Assembly: GCA_022410635.1 (NCBI GenBank)
Contig: JAJVDF010000789.1
Coordinates: 1-64,000 of the forward strand
DNA length: 64,000 nt
From: Tretioscincus oriximinensis
Taxonomy: Eukaryota; Chordata; Lepidosauria; Squamata; Gymnophthalmidae
Direction: 5' to 3'
Shown here: positions 53,311 to 64,000 of the stretch, one piece after another
How positions within the stretch are numbered: the first letter of the stretch is position 1
How the letters are laid out: the number at the start of each line of letters is the position of its first letter
Translations under genes and position numbers: made by a program
The notes under the pieces: model-generated
Database searches by the model: none
What the model saw: only the letters and a program-made list of their open reading frames with translations
What the model was told of the DNA's origin: nothing

Positions 53311-54058
53311 ATAGGCAATATGAAGTTACAGTTGATGAAAATAAGTTGTCAAAGAGTCAACCAAGTCATCAAGGAAGAGTACTTTTTTGGCAAGTGCTAG
53401 ATTTTGAAGCAGAATGCTGCAGGAACAGGTTGCTCTTAACAGAAAGTAAGATTCTAAGGTGCAGAGAATTTTGTAGGTTGCCTCTTCAATTGATGAAAAA
53501 CAATTACATGTTGGTGGGCTCCTGGATTAGAATTTAGGACAACTTCCACTTTGTATGTGCCAGGAAGATCACTATCAGACCAAAATAAGCATCATCCTTT
53601 TCTCCAGCTCAGGAATAGACTGGATGGATGACCACTTGGCTGCTAGCCAGCCTGGACCAAGGTTGCAGAACAAAAGTTCCCCAGAGTCAAAATTACAGAG
53701 CAATGAATGTGAAATTGGATAGCTGCTGCTTCTGAGTAACCAAACTTAACATATTGTTATACAAGATGACAATTAATGCTCGTTCGTTGCTTGATACATT
53801 GTATAAAATGTCACCAATAAAGTAAATATAATTGGACCCTATGTATTTGTTCCACCACTAATTACAGTTTCCAGCCTATCCAGAGGTGAGAGATTCTAAC
53901 CCAGCCACAACAGAACGCCCACCACACAGATACGGTACCGCGGGAGTAGCCACAAATGGCCGCGAGTCGCCTGTAGATGGCGTCATTCATCAACCGTCCG
54001 GAAGCAAAGCCTAGCGCAGGAAAACTCGAGGGAATGGGTACTTCTTATGGTTGTCAAC

Positions 54059-54240
54059 TTCAGGGAAATAGCCGTGTTAGTCCAGTAGAAAGTCCAGCAA
54101 AGGGGCCAGTAGCACTTTGAGACTCATAGGAGAAACATTCATCCGAAGAATTCGACGTGTCTACGAAAGCTTCTGCCACCCACTTNTCTCCTGTTAGTCT
54201 CTAAGTGCTGCTGATTCCTTTGCTGGACTTTCTTCTTATG
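54059..54240. mobile_element. Copy of the long-hairpin element
   Basis: Begins TCAGGGAAATAGCCGTGTTA, then AGAAAGTCCAGCAAAGGGG and AGCACTTTGAGACTCATAGG. The loop is CATCCGAAGAATTCGACGTG and the right arm is TCTCCTGTTAGTCTCTAAGT to CTTTGCTGGACTTTCTTC. Arms still pair over most of their length with several mismatches. It is inserted between two CpG-rich segments upstream of FOXD1. Confidence 0.7.
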
Positions 54241-54388
54241 GCTTCTTCATTACTGTAACGGCATCATGTGCACGATTTGGGACCTCAGGTTGAAGGGAAA
54301 AAAGGAACTGAATTTCTCCCGAGCCTGGCTTGTTTTCTGCAGAGATATGCATACATATTTTGTTCCGGAGGCCTGGACCTCTTTAGTC

Positions 54389-54703
54389 AGGCACGGATAG
54401 CTCAGTTGCTTAGGAATTCATCTCTCGCCTGGGAGATGGGGTTTCGAAGCCCTGTGTTGGAAGTGGGGAGGGGTGAGCACCTTCCACTAGCCTGTAGCTC
54501 TAGCCAACCCAGCTATTCGAAAGCATGAACTGCAAGAAATTGCAACTGAATGCAAGTAGATACATGGGAACCACCAGAGCCTGGTAGGGAAGATAGAATG
54601 TGAGCCTTCGGGCAAAATATATCCTTGTAAGCCGCTTTGAGTCCCTTTGAAAAGGTGAGAAAAGCGGGGTATAAGAACCAAGTTCTTCTTCTTCTTCTTC
54701 TTT
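54389..54703 (+). repeat. tRNA-derived SINE, copy 1 (best preserved)
   Basis: The 5' part is tRNA-like: box A GGATAGCTCAGTTGCTTAGG and box B GGGTTTCGAAGCC. A family-specific body follows (GGGGTGAGCACCTTCCACTA, GCAAGAAATTGCAACTGAAT, ACATGGGAACCACC). The LINE-like 3' tail is TTGTAAGCCGCTTTGAGTCC, then GAAAAGCGGGGTATAAGAAC, ending in a (TTC)n run. This structure fits the squamate tRNA-SINEs. Confidence 0.85.
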
Positions 54704-55353
54704 AGTTCCTGATGTTTTTTTCTCGGGGCACAGTTCAGAAGAGGCGTAGAGACTGGAACTGACACAGGCAGCGAAGCTGAATGAGCTGTTATATTTTACC
54801 AACTTGATTTTTTTTTAATGACGTGTTTTTCATTAGGGAATAAAAATAAACTCTGCCCCGAGTGTCCAACTTAACCAGGCATGGATGAGCTTCCTTTGTG
54901 CTCAGGCTGGTGCAGATCCCGTTGCTCTTCGAGCGCGGCCGCTGCGCCTCCTTTGACCAATGTGATAGCGGCGCATCCGGTCTCACACGGTGGCCTATGT
55001 ATGCAGTACGTCTGCTCAAGCTCAAGAAGAAAAAAGCAAAACCTTCACCTGTTCTCAACTCCCTTCAAATGGCTTTAATTTCTCCAAACTGGAGACGGCA
55101 GCATCTGGGCAGCCACTGATACACCTGACCTCCATGGATTTATCTAATGCAGACAACGCCTCGACTCTTTGTCGTGTGACAAGCATTGATTTTGCAAGGA
55201 AACCCCCAGAGAACCGCCGAGACGCTGACACGAATGGACAAACAAGCGGTTCCTAGCCGCCCTGAAAGCCGGAGCTTCGACTTCGCCACGTGCGCACCAC
55301 TATCTCCAACACCCCGCCTAGTAGTGTAAAATGATTGAAAGCTCCTTGTGCGC

Positions 55354-55492
55354 TGGCTGCATCCTCACATCAATTATAACTGGATATTCCACAATAAAGA
55401 AGGGATATTCTGTAACAAATCCGTCCCCACATTGCTTTATTATGGAATATCAAGTTGTCATGGAATAAATAAGCGATGTGGGAATGCAGCCT
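55354..55492. mobile_element. Inverted-repeat element, GGYTGCATCCACAC family (a)
   Basis: The left end GGCTGCATCCTCACATCAAT and right end AAGCGATGTGGGAATGCAGCC are inverted. The inside has GGATATTCCACAATAAAG and TTATGGAATATCAAGTTG in opposite orientation, as in 24039-24192. Confidence 0.7.
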
Positions 55493-55828
55493 CGGTGGAG
55501 ATGGGCATATCATTTCCCAAAGAGCGCTAGAAAGAGTTTCTGCTGGCGAAGCAGGGAGATTTCGGTATAATCCGAAATCAATCGCAACTCGAGAAACAGG
55601 AAAAGGTTATAACACAAAACGGGATGCTGAGCTACCAACTCCATCTTTCCTCCTTGCAAATCTCAAGTATCTTTATCCTCAAAAGTCAGCAGAACTTCCA
55701 CGCTGAATTTCAGGATCAGAGGGCCTGCGACTAATAGAAGGAGTCCAAACGCTTCCTCAAGTCCCATCTAAAGTCTGTTCCTCTGACCCCTCGGGATGTT
55801 TTTGGGAGAAGTCAATTCACCTGCTTCT

Positions 55829-56122
55829 TAGGCTGCATCCACACGGCTCCGCCAGACGTAAATCCGGCTTCTCAGCAGCGGAGCCGCAGCAAACCTGGCT
55901 TGCTGCGGGTCTCCAGAGAACGGAGATTTACAGCTCTCACGTCGCTTCTGGGCCCAAACCCGCTGCTATTTTGAGTCTCGTGGGGCTTGCCGGCACTCCG
56001 CCATTCAGCAGGGAGACGTGCTAATCAGGTACAGCGGGAGCAAGGCCGCTTTGCGTGTAGACGGCCGCCAGCGCGCAGCAAAGGTAAAGGCGCTTTTTAG
56101 CCCTGCGTGTGGATGCGGCCTT
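55829..56122. mobile_element. Inverted-repeat element, GGYTGCATCCACAC family (c), TTA flanks
   Basis: GGCTGCATCCACACGG at the left and CGTGTGGATGCGGCC at the right, each bordered outside by TTA. A 3-base TTA/TWA duplication is the hallmark of PIF/Harbinger-type insertion. The interior is GC-rich and unrelated to the other copies. Confidence 0.65.
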
Positions 56123-58239
56123 AGGCACAGTAATTAAAGAGAAGTTTCCATGGACATGAGAACTGCAAAAGGAAACAGGAAAGTTTGAAATATCCTGGAA
56201 ACCAACCTTCAATTGTGCTTCAAGACATTGGCTACCTCACTCCCTGCAGTTATGACCATTCCCTTCCAAATGTAAAAAGGCTGGCTTTCGCACGTGCCAT
56301 CCCTTACGTTCAAACATTGTGAACAATAAAGGAAAAGTGAAACAAGTGAAAAACACAGCTGAACAAACTTACGCAAATGTGAACAAGAGGAATGTATATT
56401 TCTCTCCCTTTATATAGCTAGCTAGACCAAATGTTTACAAATTATTATTGTTATCCTCTCTTTATTTAATTTTGAACATTAAAAAGAAAATAAACCTAGA
56501 TGCCCAAGTAACAAATAAAAGACGAATACAAAAGCAGAATTCTTAAAAATTCGAGACATTTCAGGAGATCAATTAATTCACGCCTGTGTTTGAAGTAATC
56601 ACAGTAATAGTAATCACAGTAATAGTTCAGCAACACCAGCCATTACTGATTGTTAAATAATGTATATGGAAAGCTTTGAATAAAAAAAAGTTTTTTTAAA
56701 AAATGCTTTGTGTTTTGAAAACGTGTGATATGTTGAATTCAGTGAGATGAATATCTCAAGCATTAATTAATGAGTTTGAAGGCTTAATCACAGGTGTTAT
56801 GTCCAATACCATTTTTTGGGGGGGAGGGGGGAGAACCTGTACATTATAGAGTAGAATGATGAACTTTGAATCCCTAAGGTTTAACCTATGAAATCAACCA
56901 CTCTGGTGCAATTAAGTTAGCACTGCACCAGAGGCTTGAAATTTTTATTTGGTGTGGGAGAATGTTTGGGAGACAAAGCACACTTATGTTCAAATATTTA
57001 TCAGCTGTCTGTTTTTTATATAGAGATAGACTTGTTTGTTTTTCCTTAGTAGATATTAAGCTTCTCTATAAAAAATACTCTAACTTAACAAGTCTGCCTT
57101 CTTTTCCAAAAGTACTTAGAAACCTTTGAAATCCCCTCTAATCGGAGAGAGGGTTAAGAAAAACGGTGGAGGAGTTGCGATTCTGAAAATTTCTGAACAG
57201 AAACTATTTTCCTCGGAAATCGATCCGACTTTCCGCGGAATTTGCTTGGGATAGAAGAAATCAGGTCGCTTCACTTGACAGATAAATGCATGCAAGGAAT
57301 TATGCATTTATGCGTACAATGTAAGGTCAAGTCAAGGAATGACTTATTTAATCCAACTCCACTCAGTTCCCCTGAGATGACTAAGAAAATTAATACGTGA
57401 ACTAAGAACTCAACGCACATAACTGTCATGTTTGTTTGTTTGCTTGCTTTGCAACTCGGTGAGAAATTCGAATTCAGCACCCAAATTCTTCCTGAGTTTT
57501 CGACCAGAAAAAGCATCTCCTTATTCTCTCTTCCTACTCATTCCATATTGCTTCCTTTTCCTCTTTTCATATGAGAGGGGACATATGTCCTATTTAGTTC
57601 TAAAAATAGCCCTTAAACAAACACTCCTCCCTCTCTCAGCGAGTCCTGCAGCCCAGGCGCCCCCAAAGCCCACTGAGAGGTCACTAGCCGTGGAGAAAGA
57701 GCCAGCCGGCCTCAGCTTCTGGCTGCCTTACTGGGAGGAAAAGAGGGGGAAGTTCCCACGAGAAAAAAAGTTTTCTAAAACGGGACCCCTCTCGAACCAG
57801 ACTCTGCTCAGCCACCCAGACGCCCCGTGTACAGAATCCCTGTCCCATTCATCCGGTATTTGTTGCTCCACTATAAGATCCTAAATTAATCCTCATTTTA
57901 TTGCCCCGCTTTCTTGGATGTGATATCACTATTTTTCTTTGCCCATCCTTCGCCCTGACGTCGTTACTCGCTCGGACAAACACGTTTGCTCCTCCTCAGT
58001 TCCCCCCTGCAAAAGGCTTCGTGAGAATTGCCAATGAGGAGCAACGCCGCTCGTTCCCAGTCTCTCCACACGGAGATGCTCCCGTGATGGTTCTGGCGGG
58101 GATTTCGGTTTTTCCGTCCCTCGCTTCGCCCTGCTTTTGCTTGTTACCCTTGGCAAGGCAAGAGGCCGGTGAGCACAGGAGGGCCACACTTTCCCTTTAG
58201 GAAAAAACTTCGAGATCAAGGGCCGGGATTTTGAGTTCC
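56123..58239. other. FOXD1 upstream flank
   Basis: No gene seen. The tract at 57110-57270 (TAATCGG, AAATCGATCCG) and the stretch at 57600-57700 look unique and non-repetitive. A MEF2-type CTAAAAATAG lies at 57600-57609, and a poly-G run is near 56818-56832. These are candidate regulatory DNA for FOXD1 on position alone. Confidence 0.35.
56596..56625 (+). repeat. 15-bp tandem duplication
   Basis: TAATCACAGTAATAG is repeated twice without change in the FOXD1 upstream region. Confidence 0.8.
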
Positions 58240-59202
58240 AAAGCAGCTTTCCAGCAGCCTCCACGCCGTGAGGGGGGCGGGGAGAGGAAGCCCTCCCCGT
58301 CGGCTCCAGCGCGAGAGATGCCCTAGGGGGGGCGTTGAAGGAGGGGCCCTGCCCGCTTTACTAGGCTGGGCGAGGGGGGAGGGCGGCTTCTCCCACCCCA
58401 ATGNTCAACAATGCGGCCATTCAGGTCCCGAGATTTGGGCTTGTTTACTTATTTTCGTCGCTTCGTCTCCGTCCCCCTGGAAGCCTCCCATTCCTATGAT
58501 TTCCATTTTCCTCGCTTTTTTTGTTTTCGGCCCCAGAAATGCTCACCCTATTGCGACGCTGACGTTTGAAGCCATGTGATAGACTCTCCCCCCGCCCCCG
58601 CTCCCCGGAGAGGCCAGAGAACGGGAAGAAAAGGCCGCCCCCTTTCGGACTCGGCTCTGGCGGCCTCGACAGCCTCTCTTACTCGAGACTTGCCTGGCCG
58701 CCGCCACCGGCTCCCCCGTCTCTCCCTCCCAGCCCCAGCCCAGTCTCCTCCCCCCCGCGCAAGTAGCCGCGCTGCCTTTCGCCCCGCGGACCCATTCATG
58801 TCTGAGGGCAGCAGGAGGGAAGAGGGCGCCCAACTTCTCCTGGTGGCGCCCGAGGGCAGGAGAGGCGGACGGCTCGGCCGCGGGTGGGGAAGCGACGCTC
58901 GTCCAGCCTCCCCGACCAGTCTGAGGCGACTCCAGCCTGAGGTGAACGGGCGAGCGGTCGCTGCCGCCCTGGCGGGGGCCCGGGGGCCAAGCTGAGCGGG
59001 GCTCCCAGCGCCTGACAACCCCGCAGCCCCCACCCGCCACAGGCGACACCCCCCCACACCCGCCGCCTCCTCGTGCTCTTATTATGCCCGCCTGTGCCCA
59101 GCGATGACCCTCAGCTCGGAGATGTCCGATGCCGCCTCCGCTGTGGCCGAAGAGACGGACATCGATGTGGTCGGAGAGGGAGGAGACAACGGCGAGGACG
59201 AG

Positions 59203-59234
<32 letters not shown>

Positions 59235-60430
59235 NGAGGACGAGGAGCTCCTTCGGCGGCGGCGGCCCTACGACGAAGAAGACGAGGACGAAGAGGAGGA
59301 NGAGGAGATCTCGCTGCTGCCCAGGGCTTCATCTAGGGCGCGCGGGCCAGGAGGGTCCCCCGGATCTGGCTCGCCCTCCTCCTCCTCCTCCTCTTCCTCC
59401 CAGCAGGGCCCTTTCCGGGCAGGCGGCGGCGGGGGCGGCAAGAGCAGCCTGGTGAAGCCGCCCTACTCGTACATCGCGCTGATCACCATGGCCATCCTGC
59501 AGAGCGCCAAGAAGCGCCTCACGCTGAGCGAGATCTGCGAGTTCATCAGCGGTCGCTTCCCCTACTACCGGGAGAAGTTCCCGGCCTGGCAGAACTCCAT
59601 CCGCCACAACCTCTCGCTCAACGACTGCTTCGTCAAGATCCCCCGGGAACCGGGCAACCCGGGCAAGGGAAACTACTGGACGCTCGACCCGGAGTCGGCC
59701 GACATGTTCGACAACGGCAGCTTCTTGCGCCGCCGGAAGCGCTTCAAGAGGCAGCATCTGCAGGCGCCCGACCTGCTCCTCCGAGGACTCGAACCCGCCG
59801 CCGCCGCCGCCTTCCTTCAGGGCGCACAGCAGCAGCCCCAGCCGCCGGCAGCCCAGCATCCTCCGCCCGCGCAAGCGCCCCTGCACGCCATGCATTCCGC
59901 CGCCGCGTACGCGTACGGGCCTTACGGCTGCGGCGCCTATGGCCTCCATCTCCAGCCTTACCAGCCGCCACACGCCCCGCTCTTCGCCTTCCAGCCGCAA
60001 GCCAGGCCGCCGCCGCCCCCTGGGCCTGTGCTGCCTGGAGCGCCGCCGCCTTCCCTGCTCGCCGCGCCGGCTGGTGCTGACCTAGCCAGGACTCCCTTCA
60101 GCTACCCGACGGCGCCCCAGCTCAGCCCGGCGCTAGTGACGGCCTCCATACACGCGGCGGCAGCGGCGGCCAAGACGGCCCTGGCCAGGTCGCCCTTCTC
60201 CATCGAGAGCATCATCGGCGGAGGCTTCAGCCCGGGGAGCGGCGGCGGCGGCGGCGGCAGCTGCGCCTCTCAGTCGGTGTTACCGGGACTGGCGCGCTCG
60301 CTGATGGCCTCTTCGCCCGCCTCGCCGACCGCCGCCGCCGCCTCCATAGGGCCTTCTCTGCACCCAGGGACAGCTGCCTTGGCCAGCGCTGAAAACTTTA
60401 CTGCTAGGATTTCCAATTGTTAGGCCTGGG
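58240..60430. promoter_or_regulatory. FOXD1: FOXD1 CpG island and 5' region
   Basis: Very GC- and CpG-rich sequence runs from about 58240 through the entire FOXD1 coding exon, typical of a Polycomb-regulated developmental gene. Long overlapping frames on both strands here are compositional artefacts. An inverted CCAAT is not obvious; CCAAT itself occurs at about 58030 and a CRE-like TGACGTCG at about 57957. No convincing TATA box precedes the ATG. Confidence 0.65.
59104..60423 (+). CDS. FOXD1: FOXD1, forkhead transcription factor (single exon)
   Basis: FOXD1 is a nuclear winged-helix factor; in vertebrates it acts in kidney stroma and ventral/temporal retina. The frame is 1320 nt, 439 aa, intronless as in other FOXD genes. 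The N-terminus [19 protein letters not shown] leads into an acidic Glu/Asp tract (roughly residues 30-75). The forkhead domain spans about residues 116-215: [18 protein letters not shown], then helix 3 [15 protein letters not shown], then wing and basic end RRRKRFKRQ. Ala/Pro/His-rich low complexity follows. An eh1 Groucho-binding motif FSIESII is at residues 365-371. The FOXD1-type end is [11 protein letters not shown]- and C-termini and the BTF3 neighbour separate it from FOXD2/3/4. Two ambiguous bases (59235, 59301) fall in the acidic repeat, so its exact length is uncertain. A second in-frame ATG is at 59122. Confidence 0.97.
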
Positions 60431-61010
60431 CGAAGGTAGGCGCTGCTTTGGGGGTTTTGCTAAGAGACAGAGAGGCCTGCTGCTCCCTAGGAAGAGAGAT
60501 TACGCCGCCCAGGCTCGGGGTCGAAGCCAGAGACCAGGCCGAGATGGGGTCATTGATTCGACCCACCGAGGAACATTTCAACTGGCTCTCAAGAGCCCCT
60601 CTTGGGNCCAGAGATCCAATACATGCCTTTTCCAAGCAGTTCTACATAGAAGAGGAGGAGATGGAATTTCGAGGGAGGCAAAGAAAATCAGGGTTGAGGG
60701 TGGAAGGTCAGCCAACATCTATTTCTTTCATTGTAGTCCACTTGTCTTATGTACTTTTATATTATATATATAAAAAATTAACATGTTTACACATAATAAA
60801 AGTTGAGACTGTCATTTCTTAAACTGATTATTGGAAGGGAGATTGTAGCAAACTAGGTTTAAGAATTTATCCTTCCTTCTTCCCCCTTTTATTTTATACT
60901 TTATGCATATTCTTTACCAAGGACACTGTTAAGATTGCTAGTGAATTTATTGTGCCATTCCAACTGTTGAAAACATTTTTTTTACACATTTTTGAAAATA
61001 AAGACATAAA
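60424..61010 (+). other. FOXD1: FOXD1 3' UTR with two poly(A) signals
   Basis: AATAAA is found at 60795-60800 and 60997-61002 downstream of the stop at 60421-60423. The proximal signal gives a 3' UTR of about 400 nt. An ambiguous base sits near 60607. Confidence 0.55.
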
Positions 61011-63075
61011 TTTCAATAGAAGAAAAATGCTATTGGGTTTAGACCCACATATCTTTAAATATAATTTGTCCTAAAAGAGTTATTTTGCTTTGCAGAATAG
61101 ATGTTTAATCTGTTCTTGCAAAGATATATCTTAAAAGGCTTCCTCAACACAAAGTTTGGAAGACAGTCTCATAAACTAGGCAAAAGTTGGGTAAGCTGTT
61201 ATTAAAGTATTGGTGGCAGTTTTGCTTTACAGGCTGCAATAGCATTGACACCACCTTTGTTTCATTGGACTTTTATATAAATACTCTGATTTGTGGGCAT
61301 CTTGAAAGTATCTCTGAAAAAGCCTCCTTGGGATGAGTAGAACATGTAAGCCAGGTTCCATGTGTTATCAACGGGCTTAAACTTCAAAGCACCTTTAAGC
61401 TTCGCTCACTGGGACATTCCTGACAGACAAGTGTGATATATTTTAAGTAATAAAATGCAATTTTTGGGGAAAAAATAACTTAAGCCAGAGTAAAATTTTA
61501 CCAAAGAAAACAAAATCTTCCTTTCAGTGATGGATAGTTTCAACCATCTGCTAACTATAGCTTGCTATAAGTAAAACTATTTTCTTTTTTGTATTTGAAT
61601 AAAATAATGTAGACTATGCTAAGAATGTTGAAGTCTGCTTTAAATTGCATTTGCCTCAATTGCCTGTGGGTTATCTTAGAAAAAGGAAATAAAGAGTATT
61701 TGCAGGAAGAGCNTTTGTTTATATTACCCCTCTTGTAGATAAAAGCACAAATTGTCCACTTTGCACTTCATTCACAATATAAATCTAGAGATAATATGTG
61801 AATAAAATCTAGTAGAAAGTACTTGGTGATACTGTAGGGTTCAGCTATAAATTAAAGTAAGGAATCTGTTATGTTTCCTTTTATATATAAAGACTCATTT
61901 GTCTATTTCAGAATTGGTGAATGCCTATCTATAAAAGTAACAAAATCAAAACAAAGTCCTTAATGATGTCACAGAATTTCTTAATATCCTGTTTTTAATT
62001 TTGAAATACGTTTCAGCCTCCATAAAAAGAAACACCTGCTCTGCCCTCATTTTTTAAAGATAACTGTAGACATAGACTGTAGTTATAATAATATACCTTC
62101 CACTTTTCTTCCTAGATATTATACTGTTTTTTCTAAGCTAAGGCCACAATTGTTGTCTTGAACCAGTGGGATAACTGTGGGAGTGGCACTTGTGTTGTTT
62201 TTAAATTATATGCAAAAGTTAATAACATTTATGAATGCATTCTAACTTTTTTAGTCTGCAAAGAAGGCTGGTGAAGAGTTAGCAGCTTATCAATTCCTTT
62301 CATAAATGCTGTACATTTTTATTTTTAAACTGCATGACTAGGGTAACAATGCAAACTTTGTTTTGTTATTGAGGTGACTGAAACTTCAGAAAATATTTAC
62401 ATTTTATTTGATAAAACTTGCCCTAAGAAACATAGGCTATGCTAAATTTGTTGGTTCAGGAGTAAACCTAGTCAAGCTCAATAGAATTTAATAACCAATT
62501 CTAACTTCGCTCTCCTGGTGATAAACTTAAATGGAAACAATGGGATTACCTTGTTTTGCTAGGNTTAGGATTACACTTTAACACACAGGTTATCATTTAT
62601 AGTAATGTAGATTATAACTATCCCCAGCAAAGTTTCAACTGGTTTAGGACTGTATCTCAAAATATTTCCCAGCCGGAAATAGCCAGACCTTAACAGGAAG
62701 TTGGGGAAGGGGACTTTACTGACATATTAATCTCAGTTTGGTTGGTTTAGAAGTGAAGGGATAAATCACACAGGTTTTTCTTCTATTGCCTTTCAGATGT
62801 AAGCGAAAGACATTAGAATTTGATAACTTCCTTTTATAGCTTTAACTGTAAATTGATGAAAGTTGGATGCAATTGTTAGACGCCTCCTTTTGCAAGACGT
62901 TCCTTGGGTATCCCGTATTGGGTTCACATGTGTTCGTGTTAACACCGGGTCACAGATTTCTAAGGACCTCTGAAATTTATTTCGAAATACCACCTCCTGG
63001 GGAGGGGGCTAAATAGAAGTATTTTCAACTTCTAGGGTGTTAGCTTAGAATAATCCATGTGTTTACTTAGAATAA
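61011..63075. other. FOXD1 downstream flank, no gene seen
   Basis: AT-rich, largely non-repetitive sequence with no long frame and no repeat family I recognise. Single ambiguous bases are near 61713 and 62564. The scarcity of recognisable repeats compared with the UTP15 introns is notable and fits regulatory DNA around a developmental gene. Confidence 0.35.
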
Positions 63076-64000
63076 TCCGAAATAGAACATGGGGGGGATG
63101 AGGCGAGGGGGAAGCCAATGCGTGCCTCTGGTTGGCAAGAGGGAAATCGTATTCCTTAAGGTTTCCTCATCCACACACCTCTCTGCATTCTTTTTCACAT
63201 CAATAGCTACTTCGGATCCATCAAGCCCCAGCCCGCCGACGGCAGCCCCCGTCTGGATCCCCCAGCATCGCTGGGCACCAGAATATGCTATTGGGCTGGC
63301 CGGCGACCGTTCCACGAGAAGCGGTCGCCACACGTCTTTGGAGGTCTCTGTACCGTCCGGTTTTCCCAGAGCGCCTCCTCGGCTGCTCTGCAGCCCCGCG
63401 ATGTTTCTGCCAGCCGCCTGCGCTGTTAGCGCCCCCTTTAGGAGAGCAGGAGGATGGCTAAGCGAAGCTAAAGGCCCGGCCCACAAATCGGCGGCGTGTG
63501 AGGCCTCCCAGTAGCAGGTGCCGCTGCAACAAAGGCCCAGCACTTGATGGGACCCCACTGGCATGTAAATTGAAACAGGGCCCCTTCTTCGCTTTGAAAG
63601 CGGCACAGTGACTGGGGAAGAAGATGTCCAGAGATCATAGGGCGCTAAAAACAAACTGGCGGGACAGTGTCAAAGCGCCCGCTTCACTCCGCCTTCCTCC
63701 TGGCCTTTCCCTTCCCAGGATAAAGTGCGGAACTCCGCCCGGTTCCCCTTTTAAGTGGTAGATCGACACCCCGCACTCCCCCCACAAGCAGGTCCCCCCG
63801 CAGATCTGGGAGACGTACGNGCATATTCTGAACTGGGAGGAAAGGGCTCCGAGGTTTCCATTGCGGTGCCCAGGAGGAGGACCACACAAATGCAGCCTCT
63901 CCGCTGCTGGGGCTATTATGCAGCGTTTTAGTCTGGGCGCGGGCTTAAGCAAATGTGATCTATTTGGGACCGTAATAAAGCCCCTTCCGCACCCAATCGC
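63076..64000. promoter_or_regulatory. CpG-rich block downstream of FOXD1
   Basis: GC content and CpG density rise sharply at about 63080 and stay high to the window end. Open frames on both strands (up to 195 codons on the minus strand) lack any family signature and are probably compositional. The block could be a second CpG island of the FOXD1 domain or the start of a neighbouring transcript cut by the window edge. Confidence 0.35.

Larger units (their letters stand above)
53900..55330. promoter_or_regulatory. Orphan CpG-rich block between BTF3 and FOXD1
   Basis: Two CpG-dense segments (about 53905-54045 and 54890-55320) flank a hairpin element (54059-54240) and a SINE (54389-54703). The first has ATGGCCGCGAG and AGATGGCGTCAT (YY1-like) and TCCGGAAGC (ETS-like). 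The second has a GCGGCCGC site and CACGTGCGCAC (E-box plus NRF1-like half). No coding gene can be read here, so a non-coding transcript start or a regulatory island is the likeliest role. Confidence 0.4.

Noticed and set aside
54391..54470. Possible tRNA gene at the start of the SINE
   Set aside because: The same head is repeated with a constant body and tail at two other sites, so it is a SINE head.
58543..59059. Long overlapping minus-strand frames (87-169 codons) upstream of FOXD1
   Set aside because: They lie in CpG-island DNA where stop codons are rare. The peptides are Arg/Gly/Pro/Ala-rich in all frames and match no family I know.
59329..60000. 223-codon minus-strand frame inside FOXD1
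   Set aside because: Antisense shadow of the GC-rich FOXD1 coding sequence; no independent start, splice or family signal.
63067..63654. 195-codon minus-strand frame near the window end
   Set aside because: No recognisable domain, overlaps a 141-codon frame on the other strand, and is best explained by GC-rich composition; kept only as a CpG-rich block.

Overview
This is a vertebrate genomic window, almost certainly from a squamate reptile (lizard-like). The reasons are intron-rich genes with strong orthology to vertebrate proteins, an AT-rich background with CpG-rich promoters, and a mixed repeat population of tRNA-derived SINEs, CR1/L2-like and L1-like LINE relics, a Tc1/mariner element and many short inverted-repeat elements. 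The species call is inference; the genes are read directly. The sequence carries scattered single n positions.

Four protein-coding genes can be built by eye. UTP15 lies on the minus strand (coding 21960 down to 6650, 12 coding exons, 500 aa). ANKRA2 lies on the plus strand (coding 26718-36535, 8 coding exons, 314 aa). BTF3 lies on the minus strand (coding 45544 down to 40524, 5 coding exons, 162 aa). FOXD1 is a single plus-strand exon (59104-60423, 439 aa). Every splice junction listed has GT/AG ends and the phases add up to complete reading frames. Order and orientation match the human chromosome 5 block as I know it: UTP15 and ANKRA2 head-to-head, ANKRA2 and BTF3 tail-to-tail, BTF3 and FOXD1 head-to-head.

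Layout: 1-6100 is intergenic repeat-rich DNA with an L1 relic and hairpin elements. 6100-23900 is UTP15, with introns carrying SINEs, MITEs, a near-perfect 165-bp palindrome and a Tc1-like transposon. 23700-25170 is the GC-rich interval between the UTP15 and ANKRA2 starts, containing inserted inverted-repeat elements. 25020-38840 is ANKRA2 including its 3' UTR, with a nested LINE-in-LINE insertion in an intron. 40260-45900 is BTF3, followed by an NRF1-type promoter. 46200-58200 is a long intergenic stretch holding a processed LDHA-like pseudogene, LINE and SINE remnants and an unexplained CpG-rich block at about 53900-55330. 58240-60430 is the FOXD1 CpG island and gene. 60424-64000 is the FOXD1 3' UTR and downstream DNA, with another CpG-rich block from about 63080 to the end.

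The first three genes are housekeeping or broadly expressed (18S rRNA maturation, ankyrin-repeat adaptor, nascent-chain NAC beta subunit). FOXD1 is a developmental transcription factor. They share a neighbourhood but no evident pathway. I found no CRISPR, operon or clearly novel coding system. The most unusual material is the non-coding and mobile DNA: the palindrome family, short MITEs matching the Tc1 termini, an inverted-repeat family with TTA-like flanks, and the orphan CpG-rich block.
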